From: a bacterium
GTDB lineage: Bacteria; Electryoneota; Electryoneia; Electryoneales; Electryoneaceae
Direction: 5' to 3'
DNA length: 16,915 bases
Assembly: GCA_028278125.1 (NCBI GenBank)
Contig: JANQEY010000241.1
Span: 1 to 16,915 of the forward strand
The notes under the pieces are model-generated. The model was not told the origin of the DNA. It searched no databases and saw nothing but the letters and a program-made list of their open reading frames with translations. Shown piece after piece: positions 8,401-15,443 of the stretch (its first letter is position 1; each line of letters begins with the position of its first letter). The position numbers and the translations under genes are program-made.

Positions 8401-11400
8401 CTAATACAAATGTGTCCACAACTTGAGATTCGGTAATATTTCTCCAGCGTATGCTTACATATTCTTGGTCATTGTAACTACCTACAGCACCGAAAAGATT
8501 GGGTGGGGTAAAATAGCTATTAGAAAAATCCTCGTCTAAATGTTGCGCGTGGCTTAAATACCAATCATTACCAGCTTCATACTTATGCCCATCCCAGGTT
8601 CCGGTGCCGGTTTCCATTGCCGCCCAACCAATCCACTCACTGCCATGGTGATCCTTTTCATTGCCTAATTGATCCATTGTTAATGAAAATGTATTGGTTG
8701 TTAAACTATTTTCTCGAGCATAAGCAAATGTTGGATCGTTATCAGTTTGGATTTGGCTGATTACTGCAGGAGTGGAAGGAAAACCTGCTGTAAGACTTAT
8801 TGTTTCCCAAGAATCAGAAATAATACCTTGTCCAATGGCTGCATTGGTATTGATCTTTCCAACCTCCAGTTTTTTACCATTGACGACCCAACTCCCAGCT
8901 TCAAGTACCAAATAACTGACCGTTTCATAGATATGGTCACCGTCAACATTGGTTGCATCTTGAATATACAAACTAAATCGATCAGATTGCACGTTAGTGA
9001 CGCGTACTACAGCCGGGTCAGATTCATTAAAAGATAACGGGCCAATAAAAACCACTGGCTCAGAAAAACTATGAGATAAAATAATCGTTTGCAGATTTTG
9101 GTTAAGGTCAGTGATTCTTCCAACTTCTCCAATAACAGTTTGAGAATGGTTATTGACTGATGAATAATTAGAGCTACTTGGAACATCGTGATTCACATAA
9201 ACAATACTCGATTCTGTCTTATTGTTACTTTTTGCGGAATCCACCAATATAATCTCTTCCGGTGTAGGTGTCCCAGTAGGAATAGGAATAACTTGGGAGT
9301 CTTGCTCAACCAATTGATTATTCTTATTTATATTCCCAGTATCTTGTGCAACCTTGAGAGGATTCACATTCATAGATAAGGGATTACTATCAGGTAATTC
9401 TCCAATATATGTAATGCTACGAGATTCAAATGCATCAAAATAAATCGTACCAGACGCACCTACGTCCAAACCATCCACAACACCAATTCGAATTTGGCTT
9501 ACACGTTTGGTGTCATTATCTACATTACTAACAGTTTCCTTTTCTGAACCATCAATCCATAATATTAGGAAACCATCGTTCAATCCCACCCCGGTAGCGG
9601 CATTCCAATCAATTTCAATTGCGTGCCAATTATCATCGATTGGATACCAAGAGGAATAAGAATAAGAACTTGAATCATCTATGATTCCAGTTCGGATTTG
9701 GTATCCATTACTTATGGTATATCCCAATTCTATTACCAATGGAGAATCCGCATTACCATCTGCAAATATAGTAAATACATCCCCGTCAGCCATGGTCATA
9801 CCATTAGTGTCGATATAGAACCGTGTGCGATAACGTGTTTCACTATCTGGGGAATCATCCTGCACATAGATCGAGTTCGTGTCATCGATAATTGCCTCAA
9901 GGGCGTAATCCCCAATATAGACGTAATTGCTAGATACCGCTAAATCACCACTATCATTTGAATTTGAAGACCAGGCAGAAAAATCGCCATTTTCATAATC
10001 ATCTTTAAAAATGATATCCTCATCCCATTCACGGATTTTTAGGATATTGCCGACTTTATCGTATTCAAATTGCTGTCGATAGGAGTAGTCAGTACCAACG
10101 AATGCCTCGGCTGATGTCAAACGATTCAAATCATCATAGTCGTAGGTTAAAATTTCATCTAATTTGTTATCGTTGATTTGAGTGACATTACCTACGTCAT
10201 CGTAGAAATACTCAAAATTAATATATTCTGTACTGCTATAGTCGACTATTCGATCCGTCAAGCGGAAAGTATCATCAGTAAAGTCATACGCATTGGAAAC
10301 CTGTGCATTGTTGCCAAAATCAATCTGAGTAATCTGTCCCAATACATTGTATGCAAGGTTTGCCAGTGTGTTGCTGGCCCCATCCTCAAGGTTATCTACG
10401 CGGCCCAAAGCGTCATAATTGTAAGTAACTTCCTCATTGTCTGGATATTTGATTTTTTCTACTCTCCCCATCCAATCAGAAGATGTTTCAAAGGCGTAGT
10501 TGGTTGCATTTATTGTTCTTGTTTCAGTCACCTTTCGTCCAGAATCTTCATAAAACCAGGCTGTTGAGCCTGCCTCATCAACCATGCCTGTCCGTTTTCC
10601 AACACCAAGGTTTCCATCAGTCACATCATCATAAGTGAAACTCACATCCAAGGTTGGGCTTGGAGGACACGCTGTTTGATCGTGATAGTACTTGCCACTC
10701 AGACGGTTTATACCGTCATAATAAAAACACACACTTTCATTACGGGCATCGATTTGCTGGGTGAGGTTCCCAAGTGGATCGTATTTATAATCCCATGTAC
10801 CCATATCTGGATCAACCATCTGCAATTTACGGCCCAACGCATCATAGATTATGCTGGTTTGGTTACTTTGTGCATCAACGACTTTTGTTAATCGATCTGC
10901 AACATCATACGAATACACTGTAGTTGCGTATAATGAATGGTTTTGGCTACCACTACCTGAGTATTCCTTTACTTTAACCAAACGACCAAGTCCATCGACT
11001 GTTTGATTTATCCGATGACCTTCTGCATCAATCACGGAAGTTGTCAAACCATCATAAGCTGTTTCAGTAGCATAATCTTCACCAGCTGCTGGTGTATTTT
11101 TAATCACACGCCCAAATAAGTCGTATTCCGTTGTAGAGTAATCTAACTCACTCCACAAAAAGGATTGATATGTTCCACCGTTAGTTGTTTCCTCTAAAGG
11201 TATGCTTTCACGATCGATTTGCCCCTGAGCATTAAACCGATAATTAGAAATCAATATCTTGTTGTTATCAGAATTTTCGACTTGGTTTTGTATAATGCGT
11301 CCTAGCCCATCATAGATGCCCCACACAGACCGATAAACATTTGGGGATGGATGTGTATCCAGAATTTCCATTTCAATGCTATAAGGGGAACCGACTACGC

Positions 11401-14400
11401 CCTGGGCATTTGGAACGGGATAAGTGTAGCGAATTCCGTCAGCACCAACCTGATTGTACATGGGAACAGATACAGTGAGTACCCGGCCCAAGCCATCATA
11501 TTCTGTTGCAGTAATGATATTTGAGGCATCCGTAACTTGATAAGGTAAACCCAAAGTAGATAGATAATCAGTTGTTTTACTTTGGTTTAATTCATTTGTA
11601 ATTGTGACGGGATAGGTTTTCAGAGTATTATCGTATATAGTAGAAATGCTTTGATAATACACACCGGGATTCGCTCCAATCGCACCATAACCGCTAAAAC
11701 TCCTGGTCTCGATAATGTTTCCATAATCATCGTAATAATATTTTGTATCTACAGATTGATTACTAGTCCCTGTTTTTGATTGGGATAAAGTCAATTCTCC
11801 TAGGCTTAGTAAACTTCCACCATCATATTCATTTACTGTTTCACTGATGATGATATCATTTTCATCTGTTAATAATTCTCGAGAAACTCTATCCAAGATA
11901 TATACTTCCGGATCATTGTTTATTAAATACTCAAAATACTTCTTTCGATAAAGGGTTGAGGCCAGATAATCACTCTGAACCACTAGATTTCCATTTCCAG
12001 GGTGCCGTAGGTTTGTAGTTTTATTTATTTGGGAAAGAACGTTTCCTTTTCGCTCAAAATTAGTGGTTGAATACAAGTAATGAAAATTCCAATTTTCCGA
12101 TGGAGCCAAACTATTATCAGTGGCGTACGTATATATAGCTTTGCGCATGATTCGATCATTATTGGATGGATCAAGCCACATCGTTGTAAACTCATTCCCA
12201 ATATCTAAATCTTCAGTACCAAATTCATGCTTTACACGTAATACCATGTGAAGGGTTTGATCATCAGGCTCAAAATTGTATTTAACCTCGGTGACATATT
12301 GATATCCAATCAATGCCCCTGTCCCATTTGACACTTCATATTCTGGGTTTTGATAGGCATAGCCTTCATACGCAGCAACGCCAAAGCCAGAATCGACTTC
12401 AACATGATCTACTCGATAATTCAGCCAGGAAGTGTGGTCTCGCCCATCATGAAGATAGTAATAATTTAATTCTCCTCCAAATCCATTTTCAATCGATATA
12501 AGACGGGGGTATCTAAAGACATTATCCGCTTCAGGATCTTCAACAACAATGTTGTCGAAGTTTTGATAGGTAAACAAAATAGTTGGAGATTCAGTGGAAG
12601 GTATTGAAACCTGTCCCTCTGAAAAATTGCCACCAGTCTCTTTTATGCTTGACAATAATAATGTGTAATTCTGTGGAGAATCCCATCCATCTGATATCAT
12701 TGAGTACTCTAGTTCATAAGTTCTCACAAGCGTATCGGGATAAGATGGATCAATTGCATATCCATCACAGCCACCCACGTCATCACAGCGATATATTTCA
12801 ATCTGAGATAAATGTTGGTTATCATAATGATCCCAATATGAATAATTGCTCGGGATTTGCAAAGGATCACGGTCTCTGCGCTTAAATACAATTTGATAGC
12901 CTGGATTGAGATTCCCTCCACCGCCTGTATAGCCAGTATAAGATATTGTTTCAAGATAACTTGCATGATCAAAAGCTGCATTGGGAGGATTTGAGTCTAT
13001 ATGCTCTTCATGATATGAGTATTCAATGAAATTTCCATGGGTATCAGTAATCAAATCCACTCGCCAACGAAAGGGAATTAAATCTTGCGCATTTCCCGCA
13101 AAACCAGAAAAAGCATAAGCATCTTCAGGGGTAACACAAGGATTACCCTCATTGCAGACATAACCCTCCATGAGCGTTAACTGTTCTGAATCTGTATTCC
13201 ATCCCAACCTATAACGGGTGCCATCAGTCGCTACCACTTCCCACCATTCGCCCGCAGCATTACTTACACCATCATCATTGCCCAATGCAGTATTGTGCCG
13301 TTCAATATATAAAAAGGAACTCTCTTTGGTATAGTAACGACTGAAATCTTCGAGATCAGGAATCAATTCATACGCCGTACCGTTATAGGTCAAAGCAAAT
13401 TCATTTTCATATCCATAACCATTTCCGTCTGTGGTAATTTTTCTAACAATCTCAATACCGTCGATATTCCAGCCCATACCTACCCATGGCGCTTGAATAT
13501 CGCCCAGTACACCATTTGCGGTAGAACTGGAATAAGAAAGCAAAACATCCGGGGCCATGCCTGCACGACCAGTAGGCATCCAAATTGGAATTGAATATCG
13601 CGCAGCTCCAGTGAATAAGTAAGTGTATGGTTGGTCAAAAAGTAGAACATTCGCGCCGTTTTGTGGCAGAGAATCACCTAAGCCAGTCCCCCAAATTGAA
13701 AAGTGTTTAACTTCAACAAAGACTTTATTTTTTTCATGTTCAATTGCTAGAATTGGAACTTTAACCCAATTTTCAAGTTCTTGATTGTATGTAACCACAA
13801 AGGGTTCTTTTCCAGGAGGGATATTTTTTAGATCTGTTATCCCTTGAAAATCAATCTCCATGTAAACTGGTTTATCGAAAATCTCATTGTCTTTTTCTAA
13901 AACTTTTACTCTCTGCTCTTGGAATTTTCCATCACTGCCCGTTTGAACACTTTCAGTTTTATACATTTCAATTTTGAATTGTTTTTGTGGTCCTCCTGGG
14001 ACTTTTATCGGCCGGGATGCAATTAGAAAATCTTGTTCTAGAACAAGGGGGGCAAAGTACATGGAAACTTGGTCTGCCTCAACCCAACCTCCCCCAGCAC
14101 CTACGTTTCCAACCTTATAATCGACATTCATTGAACTGTAATCTAACCATAAATCAACTTTTGTCTTGAGATGATGCTTCGGGGATTTGATTTCTGCCAC
14201 GTGGATGACAATATTCCCATTCGGGTTTTCTGCTTTTTTCTTTGATTCCACCTGGAGTGAATAGGAAATCTTGACCTCTTCACCCGGATCAATCGATCCA
14301 ATATTGGCCTCTACTTGATTGTTTTTTTCATCGTACGTCACCAGTTTGGATTCAGATGAAATATAGGTAAATTCCTTTTCTAAGGTATCAATGAAACTTA

Positions 14401-14797
14401 GATTATCTGTGGGTTCTGGAGAGTTGTTTATTATTGTTGCTGTTAGTGTAACTTTTCCAAACCTACCAACCAGACCTGGAGAAGCATCCAAAATAAACGA
14501 AAGAGGTTGATCGCTTTCTTTTTTCGGAAGATTCGGTTTTGGATGAGGGTCATTGGGAGGATCGTTTGGCGGGTCTTTACTTTGAAATTGACTTGAATAT
14601 TTTCCCAATGTGTGTTCTTTTAGGATTGGTCGATCAACTTCCTGGATCAATTTATCCTTGATCGTTTCCCACCACTCACCAACTTGATAAGTCAATGATG
14701 TAGCCGATGCAGAACTAGGTATCAAGGTTGTTGTGAAGAAAATAAACACAAAAGATAACCTGACCAAGGTCTCAAGCCACTGGCATCTACGATACAT
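2420..14797 (-). CDS. Giant secreted RHS/YD-repeat protein with a lectin/adhesin-like insert and hydrophobic C-terminal tip
   Basis: The single intact frame encodes 4125 residues. A Sec signal peptide (1-32, ASA|TS) is followed by a Pro-rich linker (~72-92), a DUF11-like domain (~97-190), and a ZU5/UPA-like region ending in HFSIWGTG (~375). A SpvB-like opening contains YSIPIWMPTGRAGMAP (~390). YD repeats such as YNYDALGRVDNLED run to ~1590. An insert of ~2,050 residues (~1593-3640) then carries two related β-sandwich copies, H-lectin-like repeats, LamG domains, Thr/Pro linkers and two Gly-rich domains. YD repeats resume at ~3645 and lead to the RHS core, ending NNPIVFNDPTGH at ~3905. The last ~220 residues are a different tip with hydrophobic segments. 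RHS proteins form a β-shell enclosing a C-terminal toxin released by self-cleavage near DPxG; this one is probably cell-surface or secreted. No nuclease motif was seen in the tip. GGGAGG six bases before the ATG fixes the start. Confidence 0.88.
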   Translation of the reverse strand: MYRRCQWLETLVRLSFVFIFFTTTLIPSSASATSLTYQVGEWWETIKDKLIQEVDRPILKEHTLGKYSSQFQSKDPPNDPPNDPHPKPNLPKKESDQPLSFILDASPGLVGRFGKVTLTATIINNSPEPTDNLSFIDTLEKEFTYISSESKLVTYDEKNNQVEANIGSIDPGEEVKISYSLQVESKKKAENPNGNIVIHVAEIKSPKHHLKTKVDLWLDYSSMNVDYKVGNVGAGGGWVEADQVSMYFAPLVLEQDFLIASRPIKVPGGPQKQFKIEMYKTESVQTGSDGKFQEQRVKVLEKDNEIFDKPVYMEIDFQGITDLKNIPPGKEPFVVTYNQELENWVKVPILAIEHEKNKVFVEVKHFSIWGTGLGDSLPQNGANVLLFDQPYTYLFTGAARYSIPIWMPTGRAGMAPDVLLSYSSSTANGVLGDIQAPWVGMGWNIDGIEIVRKITTDGNGYGYENEFALTYNGTAYELIPDLEDFSRYYTKESSFLYIERHNTALGNDDGVSNAAGEWWEVVATDGTRYRLGWNTDSEQLTLMEGYVCNEGNPCVTPEDAYAFSGFAGNAQDLIPFRWRVDLITDTHGNFIEYSYHEEHIDSNPPNAAFDHASYLETISYTGYTGGGGNLNPGYQIVFKRRDRDPLQIPSNYSYWDHYDNQHLSQIEIYRCDDVGGCDGYAIDPSYPDTLVRTYELEYSMISDGWDSPQNYTLLLSSIKETGGNFSEGQVSIPSTESPTILFTYQNFDNIVVEDPEADNVFRYPRLISIENGFGGELNYYYLHDGRDHTSWLNYRVDHVEVDSGFGVAAYEGYAYQNPEYEVSNGTGALIGYQYVTEVKYNFEPDDQTLHMVLRVKHEFGTEDLDIGNEFTTMWLDPSNNDRIMRKAIYTYATDNSLAPSENWNFHYLYSTTNFERKGNVLSQINKTTNLRHPGNGNLVVQSDYLASTLYRKKYFEYLINNDPEVYILDRVSRELLTDENDIIISETVNEYDGGSLLSLGELTLSQSKTGTSNQSVDTKYYYDDYGNIIETRSFSGYGAIGANPGVYYQSISTIYDNTLKTYPVTITNELNQSKTTDYLSTLGLPYQVTDASNIITATEYDGLGRVLTVSVPMYNQVGADGIRYTYPVPNAQGVVGSPYSIEMEILDTHPSPNVYRSVWGIYDGLGRIIQNQVENSDNNKILISNYRFNAQGQIDRESIPLEETTNGGTYQSFLWSELDYSTTEYDLFGRVIKNTPAAGEDYATETAYDGLTTSVIDAEGHRINQTVDGLGRLVKVKEYSGSGSQNHSLYATTVYSYDVADRLTKVVDAQSNQTSIIYDALGRKLQMVDPDMGTWDYKYDPLGNLTQQIDARNESVCFYYDGINRLSGKYYHDQTACPPSPTLDVSFTYDDVTDGNLGVGKRTGMVDEAGSTAWFYEDSGRKVTETRTINATNYAFETSSDWMGRVEKIKYPDNEEVTYNYDALGRVDNLEDGASNTLANLAYNVLGQITQIDFGNNAQVSNAYDFTDDTFRLTDRIVDYSSTEYINFEYFYDDVGNVTQINDNKLDEILTYDYDDLNRLTSAEAFVGTDYSYRQQFEYDKVGNILKIREWDEDIIFKDDYENGDFSAWSSNSNDSGDLAVSSNYVYIGDYALEAIIDDTNSIYVQDDSPDSETRYRTRFYIDTNGMTMADGDVFTIFADGNADSPLVIELGYTISNGYQIRTGIIDDSSSYSYSSWYPIDDNWHAIEIDWNAATGVGLNDGFLILWIDGSEKETVSNVDNDTKRVSQIRIGVVDGLDVGASGTIYFDAFESRSITYIGELPDSNPLSMNVNPLKVAQDTGNINKNNQLVEQDSQVIPIPTGTPTPEEIILVDSAKSNNKTESSIVYVNHDVPSSSNYSSVNNHSQTVIGEVGRITDLNQNLQTIILSHSFSEPVVFIGPLSFNESDPAVVRVTNVQSDRFSLYIQDATNVDGDHIYETVSYLVLEAGSWVVNGKKLEVGKINTNAAIGQGIISDSWETISLTAGFPSTPAVISQIQTDNDPTFAYARENSLTTNTFSLTMDQLGNEKDHHGSEWIGWAAMETGTGTWDGHKYEAGNDWYLSHAQHLDEDFSNSYFTPPNLFGAVGSYNDQEYVSIRWRNITESQVVDTFVLEDTTVDDDITHGNEIFTHIVIEGTGELTGEGTIATFTPTATSTDTHTPTNTPLVTATPTSTSTSTNTPTSTSAPQILAQWHFDEGSGSTTVDSSGHNRTGRVGYAEWATGVNGYGIRFTTNVSRVTVSNGDIRPSGDFTIDAWIKPTYINNSDNYIISRIDHLDYVLALDSQGRIKFYLADLTPNVVIGPEIPLNEWTNVAGVYDKDNGRIKVYVNGILAASAGVSGNITYGRKNVLIGKNITPDYRGIIDELTIYNRALTDAELLARYNTVWNLYLSAHPPTQTATPVTPTLPPNTPTIMPTPNEAERKWGTGDDGDLTVASGTTFNLHTDNSNGRSCANGGDGVIYPVDELTGYSATLNYSVANGCLAPGDEIMLINLQGTSANHANVGHYEFLRVHWVDGSKVYFTTAKTKWYGKGIGNDVNIGTNEGEQHVVLMRVPNYEGISLEGTLTGNAWDNSSFRYGFIAFRVSGTLSGAGMIDMSVKGFDGGRRKDSENNPNQGDSYTGIGVNSAGPNGGGGGAGGAGGANGQAGENGGGYDTQDDNRGRGGFQYGDLEMNTLYMGSGGGGGGVYGSVTTSAPGGKGAGIIFLAANTITFSGNIQAIGEDTIDKPCEGGAGAGGSIRIEADNINPISTLTINAEGGNAPKTTSQSLMGGDGGDGRISIYYDTTFNSQNVSFLSLPFLNDVMATPTPTPTATPALHDTHWGTGSDGDAVIGNGETVNIGEVNIDPNKSCGDGGDSVSYSVTSLNSTSAQVYPTPEEGCLAIGNEIMLINVRGDGSHSVNVGNYEFLRIGNIEGNTIIFKVNKKLNYGENANNDSNIGIEEGQQRVVIVRVPNYNSLTVEGTLTTNVWDGKTGGILPIRVKESLVVSGQITVSDLGYFADGGSSTRLSGESYPGEGKTSIYRNAGGGGRGDNDGRYGGAGGGHRTPGQYNGDGVGLSEGGSIYGQPSLDTIFFGSSGGDTRHAKGGRGGGILWITAKSINVTGNLTSDGADTPQVNIESGGGAGGSIYMFGNGVILAANSISTAGGLAPHLSSGTYKGGNGGEGRSAVFYLDEVNSTINASPDYLNGSATVDLIFSDEFESGDLSAWDSAETDSGDLAASSSANQWGDYGMAASIDDTSNLYVQDDSPDAEDRYFGRFYTNLEGLSMSAGDSLDLINGSSSTENIFTLQLLKTFDRLWTRVGAYEDSSSWEYGNWYSQNSGISSDYLVSYWKLEVDGGTRVDSAGNNDLTDATGTHNADGVVGHGAYFSGDYFTAASNSDLQLGDVDFHYGMWVNNYSFDTDTHLSLIHKGEEIFLKINKYKSLILEVGGCQISHTPGFELDKWYYIEAWHDATNDRIGIAVNRDEHTSSCTETLTVGTDDLHIGAQAGVGRLFKGTMDELSFFKGTKLTQEQRDILYNAGKGNTYNTDLPNSWNGLGIEWQNASDPTSNDGYLSIFINGNNKETISNLENGSQTVDSVRLGAMDIDSGISGTIYYDNFESRRFTMPETLEDPGAPDPDPTAQPSWLDATYNYDGGQAHAVTSVVRDQSGGGDTTDSYQYDSNGNMTCRYEGGTLYLYSYNAENRLEKIEEYDGSVCGNPGALQQHWEFTYDGDGNRVKEEHIIGGQTQYTRHFLGGGLYEFEDDGVDVTSRKYYSIGGEMVAMREWINQGNATTYYLASDHLSSTSIVMDSSGSLLSENRYMPFGETRTISGLTNITETDFGYTGQRDYGGAFSLMDYKARFYSPSIGRFTQPDSIMPEPGNPQAWNRYSYVENNPIVFNDPTGHMVDSSGSYNPWKKTVRDKGILYDLENDTYTMKVSATSIGVGEVSVTRPWLKDKDKSNDKPNYAPIYNPPLSDFDPENGGQDTEYYEGPFLPGLPLYEEGTLPDILMPTVEFTYSGGIEPFLALGIDCFGMFVDGASVISFVSGVGIPPAIAMEASASGAEIIWTLYQASKGSYIESAYSQAKFYTDVVATFPLGGFYGSLAGVGYDFVDIINGFDVVPIE
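2423..3082 (-). other. Variable C-terminal tip of the RHS protein (candidate toxin)
   Basis: This segment encodes the ~220 residues after DPTGH. The first half is polar and Pro/Asp-rich. The second half is hydrophobic and Gly/Ala-rich, with FLALGIDCFGMFVDGASVIS, then SGVGIPPAIAMEASASGAEI, then VVATFPLGGFYGSLAGVGYD. I see no HNH, ADP-ribosyltransferase, deaminase or protease signature. Membrane insertion or pore formation is an inference from composition. A pre-toxin or trafficking segment that has lost its toxin is an alternative. The base composition is lower in G+C than the adjacent core. Confidence 0.5.
3083..3870 (-). other. RHS core and last YD repeats, G+C-rich segment
   Basis: This part of the giant gene encodes the resumed YD repeats (TYNYDGGQAH, YQYDSNGNMT, YSYNAENRLE, FTYDGDGNRV) and the conserved RHS-associated core: YYLASDHLSST, YMPFGETR, YTGQRDY, YKARFYSPSIGRFTQPDS and YSYVENNPIVFNDPTG. 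It is visibly richer in G+C than the gene around it: positions 3601-3660 have 40 G/C of 60, against 20 of 60 at 8341-8400. Confidence 0.8.
3920..5165 (-). repeat. Second copy of a β-sandwich module, itself interrupted by LamG
   Basis: This encodes residues ~3210-3626. It begins DEFESGDLSAW, contains NLYVQDDSPDAEDRY and ends SGTIYYDNFESRR, matching the module at 9415-10018 (DDYENGDFSAW, SIYVQDDSPDSETRY, SGTIYFDAFESRS). The homology is broken near residue 3336 and resumes near 3549 at NGLGIEWQNA, with a LamG-like domain between. The two copies share a 19-base identical stretch at DNA level (5001-5019 and 9852-9870). Confidence 0.7.
4150..4790 (-). other. LamG/concanavalin-like domain nested inside the second β-sandwich copy
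   Basis: It encodes residues ~3336-3549. Hallmarks are YWKLEVDGGTRVDSAGNNDL at the start, FSGDYFTAASNSDLQLGD, the DKWYYIEAWHDATNDRIGIA strand pair, and the closing LFKGTMDELSFFKGTKLTQE. This is the usual order of LamG_3-type jelly-roll domains, which often bind carbohydrate. Confidence 0.65.
5185..6285 (-). repeat. Glycine-rich adhesin-like domain, second copy
   Basis: It encodes residues ~2837-3204. It opens HWGTGSDGDAV and shares with the copy at 6345-7480 the sequence signposts SCxxGGD, GCLAxGxEIMLIN, NVGxYEFLR, RVPNY and EGTLTxNxWD. It continues into GGGG-rich segments alternating with hydrophobic strands (GGRGGGILWITAKSINVTG, GGNGGEGRSAVFY). The pattern suits a β-helix or poly-Gly-II-like rod. 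Function is inferred as adhesion or a structural spacer. Confidence 0.6.
6345..7480 (-). repeat. Glycine-rich adhesin-like domain, first copy
   Basis: It encodes residues ~2439-2817, with the same order of motifs as the second copy, starting KWGTGDDGDLT. The Gly run GGGGGAGGAGGANGQAGENG and later GGAGAGGSIRIE and GGDGGDGRISIYY punctuate predicted β-strands. A Thr/Pro linker (ATPTPTPTATPA) joins it to the second copy, so the pair is an internal tandem duplication that has diverged. Confidence 0.6.
7590..8165 (-). other. LamG-like jelly-roll domain flanked by Thr/Pro linkers
   Basis: It encodes residues ~2210-2402: AQWHFDEGSGSTTVDSSGHN, then FTIDAWIKP, WTNVAGVYDKDNGRIKVYVN, and YRGIIDELTIYNRALTDAEL. 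This is a canonical LamG_3 order. Members commonly bind sugars or glycans. Thr/Pro-rich spacers precede (8185-8310) and follow (7485-7565) it. Confidence 0.75.
8500..9140 (-). repeat. H-type-lectin-like repeated β domain
   Basis: It encodes residues ~1886-2098. Two related units are visible. The first has LQTIILSHSFSEPVVFIGPL, then VSYLVLEAGSW. The second has ISLTAGFPSTPAVISQIQTD, then WIGWAAMETGTGTW. They share the strand pattern '(Q/E)TI.L...F..P.V......' followed by a conserved 'xxxxEAG/ETG' turn. I recognise the style from exported cyanobacterial and Chloroflexota proteins, where it resembles H-type lectin domains; the assignment is tentative. Confidence 0.45.
9415..10018 (-). repeat. First copy of the β-sandwich module, at the left border of the RHS insert
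   Basis: It encodes residues ~1593-1794, starting immediately after the YD repeat FEYDKVGNILKIREWDED. It is uninterrupted, unlike the second copy. Together the two copies bracket almost the whole non-RHS insert, one at each end. Confidence 0.7.
10019..13650 (-). other. SpvB-like opening and first block of YD repeats
   Basis: It encodes residues ~383-1592. It begins with the conserved opening of TcdB/SpvB-type RHS shells (YSIPIWMPTGRAGMAP, then WVGMGWNIDG) and passes through a long region lacking strict repeats. It then runs through YD repeats including YEYDGLGRVL-like, YDALGRKLQMVD, YKYDPLGNLTQQID, FYYDGINRLSG, YNYDALGRVDN and YDYDDLNRLTS. These repeats build the spiral wall of RHS cages. 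Confidence 0.7.
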
Positions 14798-14803
14798 ACC
14801 GCC

Positions 14804-14809
14804 CCTCCC
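14804..14809 (-). promoter_or_regulatory. Shine-Dalgarno GGGAGG of the giant RHS gene
   Basis: GGGAGG on the minus strand lies six bases upstream of the ATG at 14797 and supports that start. The following codons encode a signal peptide. Confidence 0.65.
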
Positions 14810-15035
14810 TAATAACTATAAGGAATTTTGTAATATTTGATCTACTAAATATCTGTCTCCATGCTCGGTGAGCCAGAATTGTCCCAGAGAAACGTTACAA
14901 TCCACCTTGTATGGTTATTAGTATTATTTGGTGAGTGAGGATTTCAACAAAGAGGTTTATGTCACTTTTCTAAAAGGACATATGTCATGTATCGCAATTA
15001 GCCGATATAATCAAAAAGAAAATATGTCTTTCATA
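14810..15035. other. Non-coding spacer upstream of the RHS gene
   Basis: This AT-rich spacer between the RHS ribosome-binding site and the broken end of the insertion sequence must hold the RHS promoter, but I see no convincing -35/-10 pair; a TATAGT hexamer near 14816 lacks a partner. A 10-base palindrome GACATATGTC lies at about 14978-14987. Small open frames here have no coding character. Confidence 0.4.
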
Positions 15036-15443
15036 TCAGGTGAATCTTGGTGCTCAAACCACCTCTACTGCGCCCTAAAGCTTCTTTTTCGGAGCACTTT
15101 TTTTTGCCCCAGCAGCATGTTGATGCGCTCTGACCACATAGGCATCCACAAAATGGATTTCCCAGTCGATCTGTTTTTCTCTGCTTTTGATCCTTTGTAG
15201 CTTTGCCAGGATGTGATCCCATACTCCTGCTTTTCTCCAGCGTTGAAAGCGACTGTACACGCTTGTCCATTTGCCATATCTCTCAGGCATATCTCGCCAC
15301 GGCGCTCCTGTTCGCAACACCCACAAAATGCCATTCATCACCTGGCGGTGATTCAGGTTGGGTCGGCCTGTACTTGGCTTTTGCGGCGGCAGAACTTGCT
15401 CCAACAATTCCCATTGTTTATTTGTCAAGTCTCCTCGATTCAT
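15036..15443 (-). pseudogene. IS5-family transposase remnant with -1 frameshift signal
   Basis: OrfA (15075-15443, 122 residues) has the DUF4096 pattern: LTNKQWELLEQVLPP, GRPNLNHRQVMNGILWVLRTGAPWRDMPERYGKW, then FQRWRKAGVWDHIL. Near its end the minus strand has eight consecutive A residues (GGGGCAAAAAAAAGTGC, complement of 15092-15108). The -1 frame there leads into EALGRSRGGLSTKIHL, the usual start of OrfB with the DDE domain. IS5 relatives make their full transposase by such -1 slippage. OrfB stops after about 14 recognisable residues because the element is cut off, so no catalytic DDE triad is encoded. The gene is a non-functional relic. Confidence 0.72.

Noticed and set aside
2420..14797. 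Possible assembly fusion of two RHS genes
   Set aside because: A single 4125-codon frame runs without interruption. One signal peptide and one core are present, and the YD repeats on either side of the insert complement each other.
14928..15200. 90-codon plus-strand frame spanning spacer and IS remnant
   Set aside because: It crosses the junction between the AT-rich spacer and the transposase relic, so it cannot be an inherited gene.
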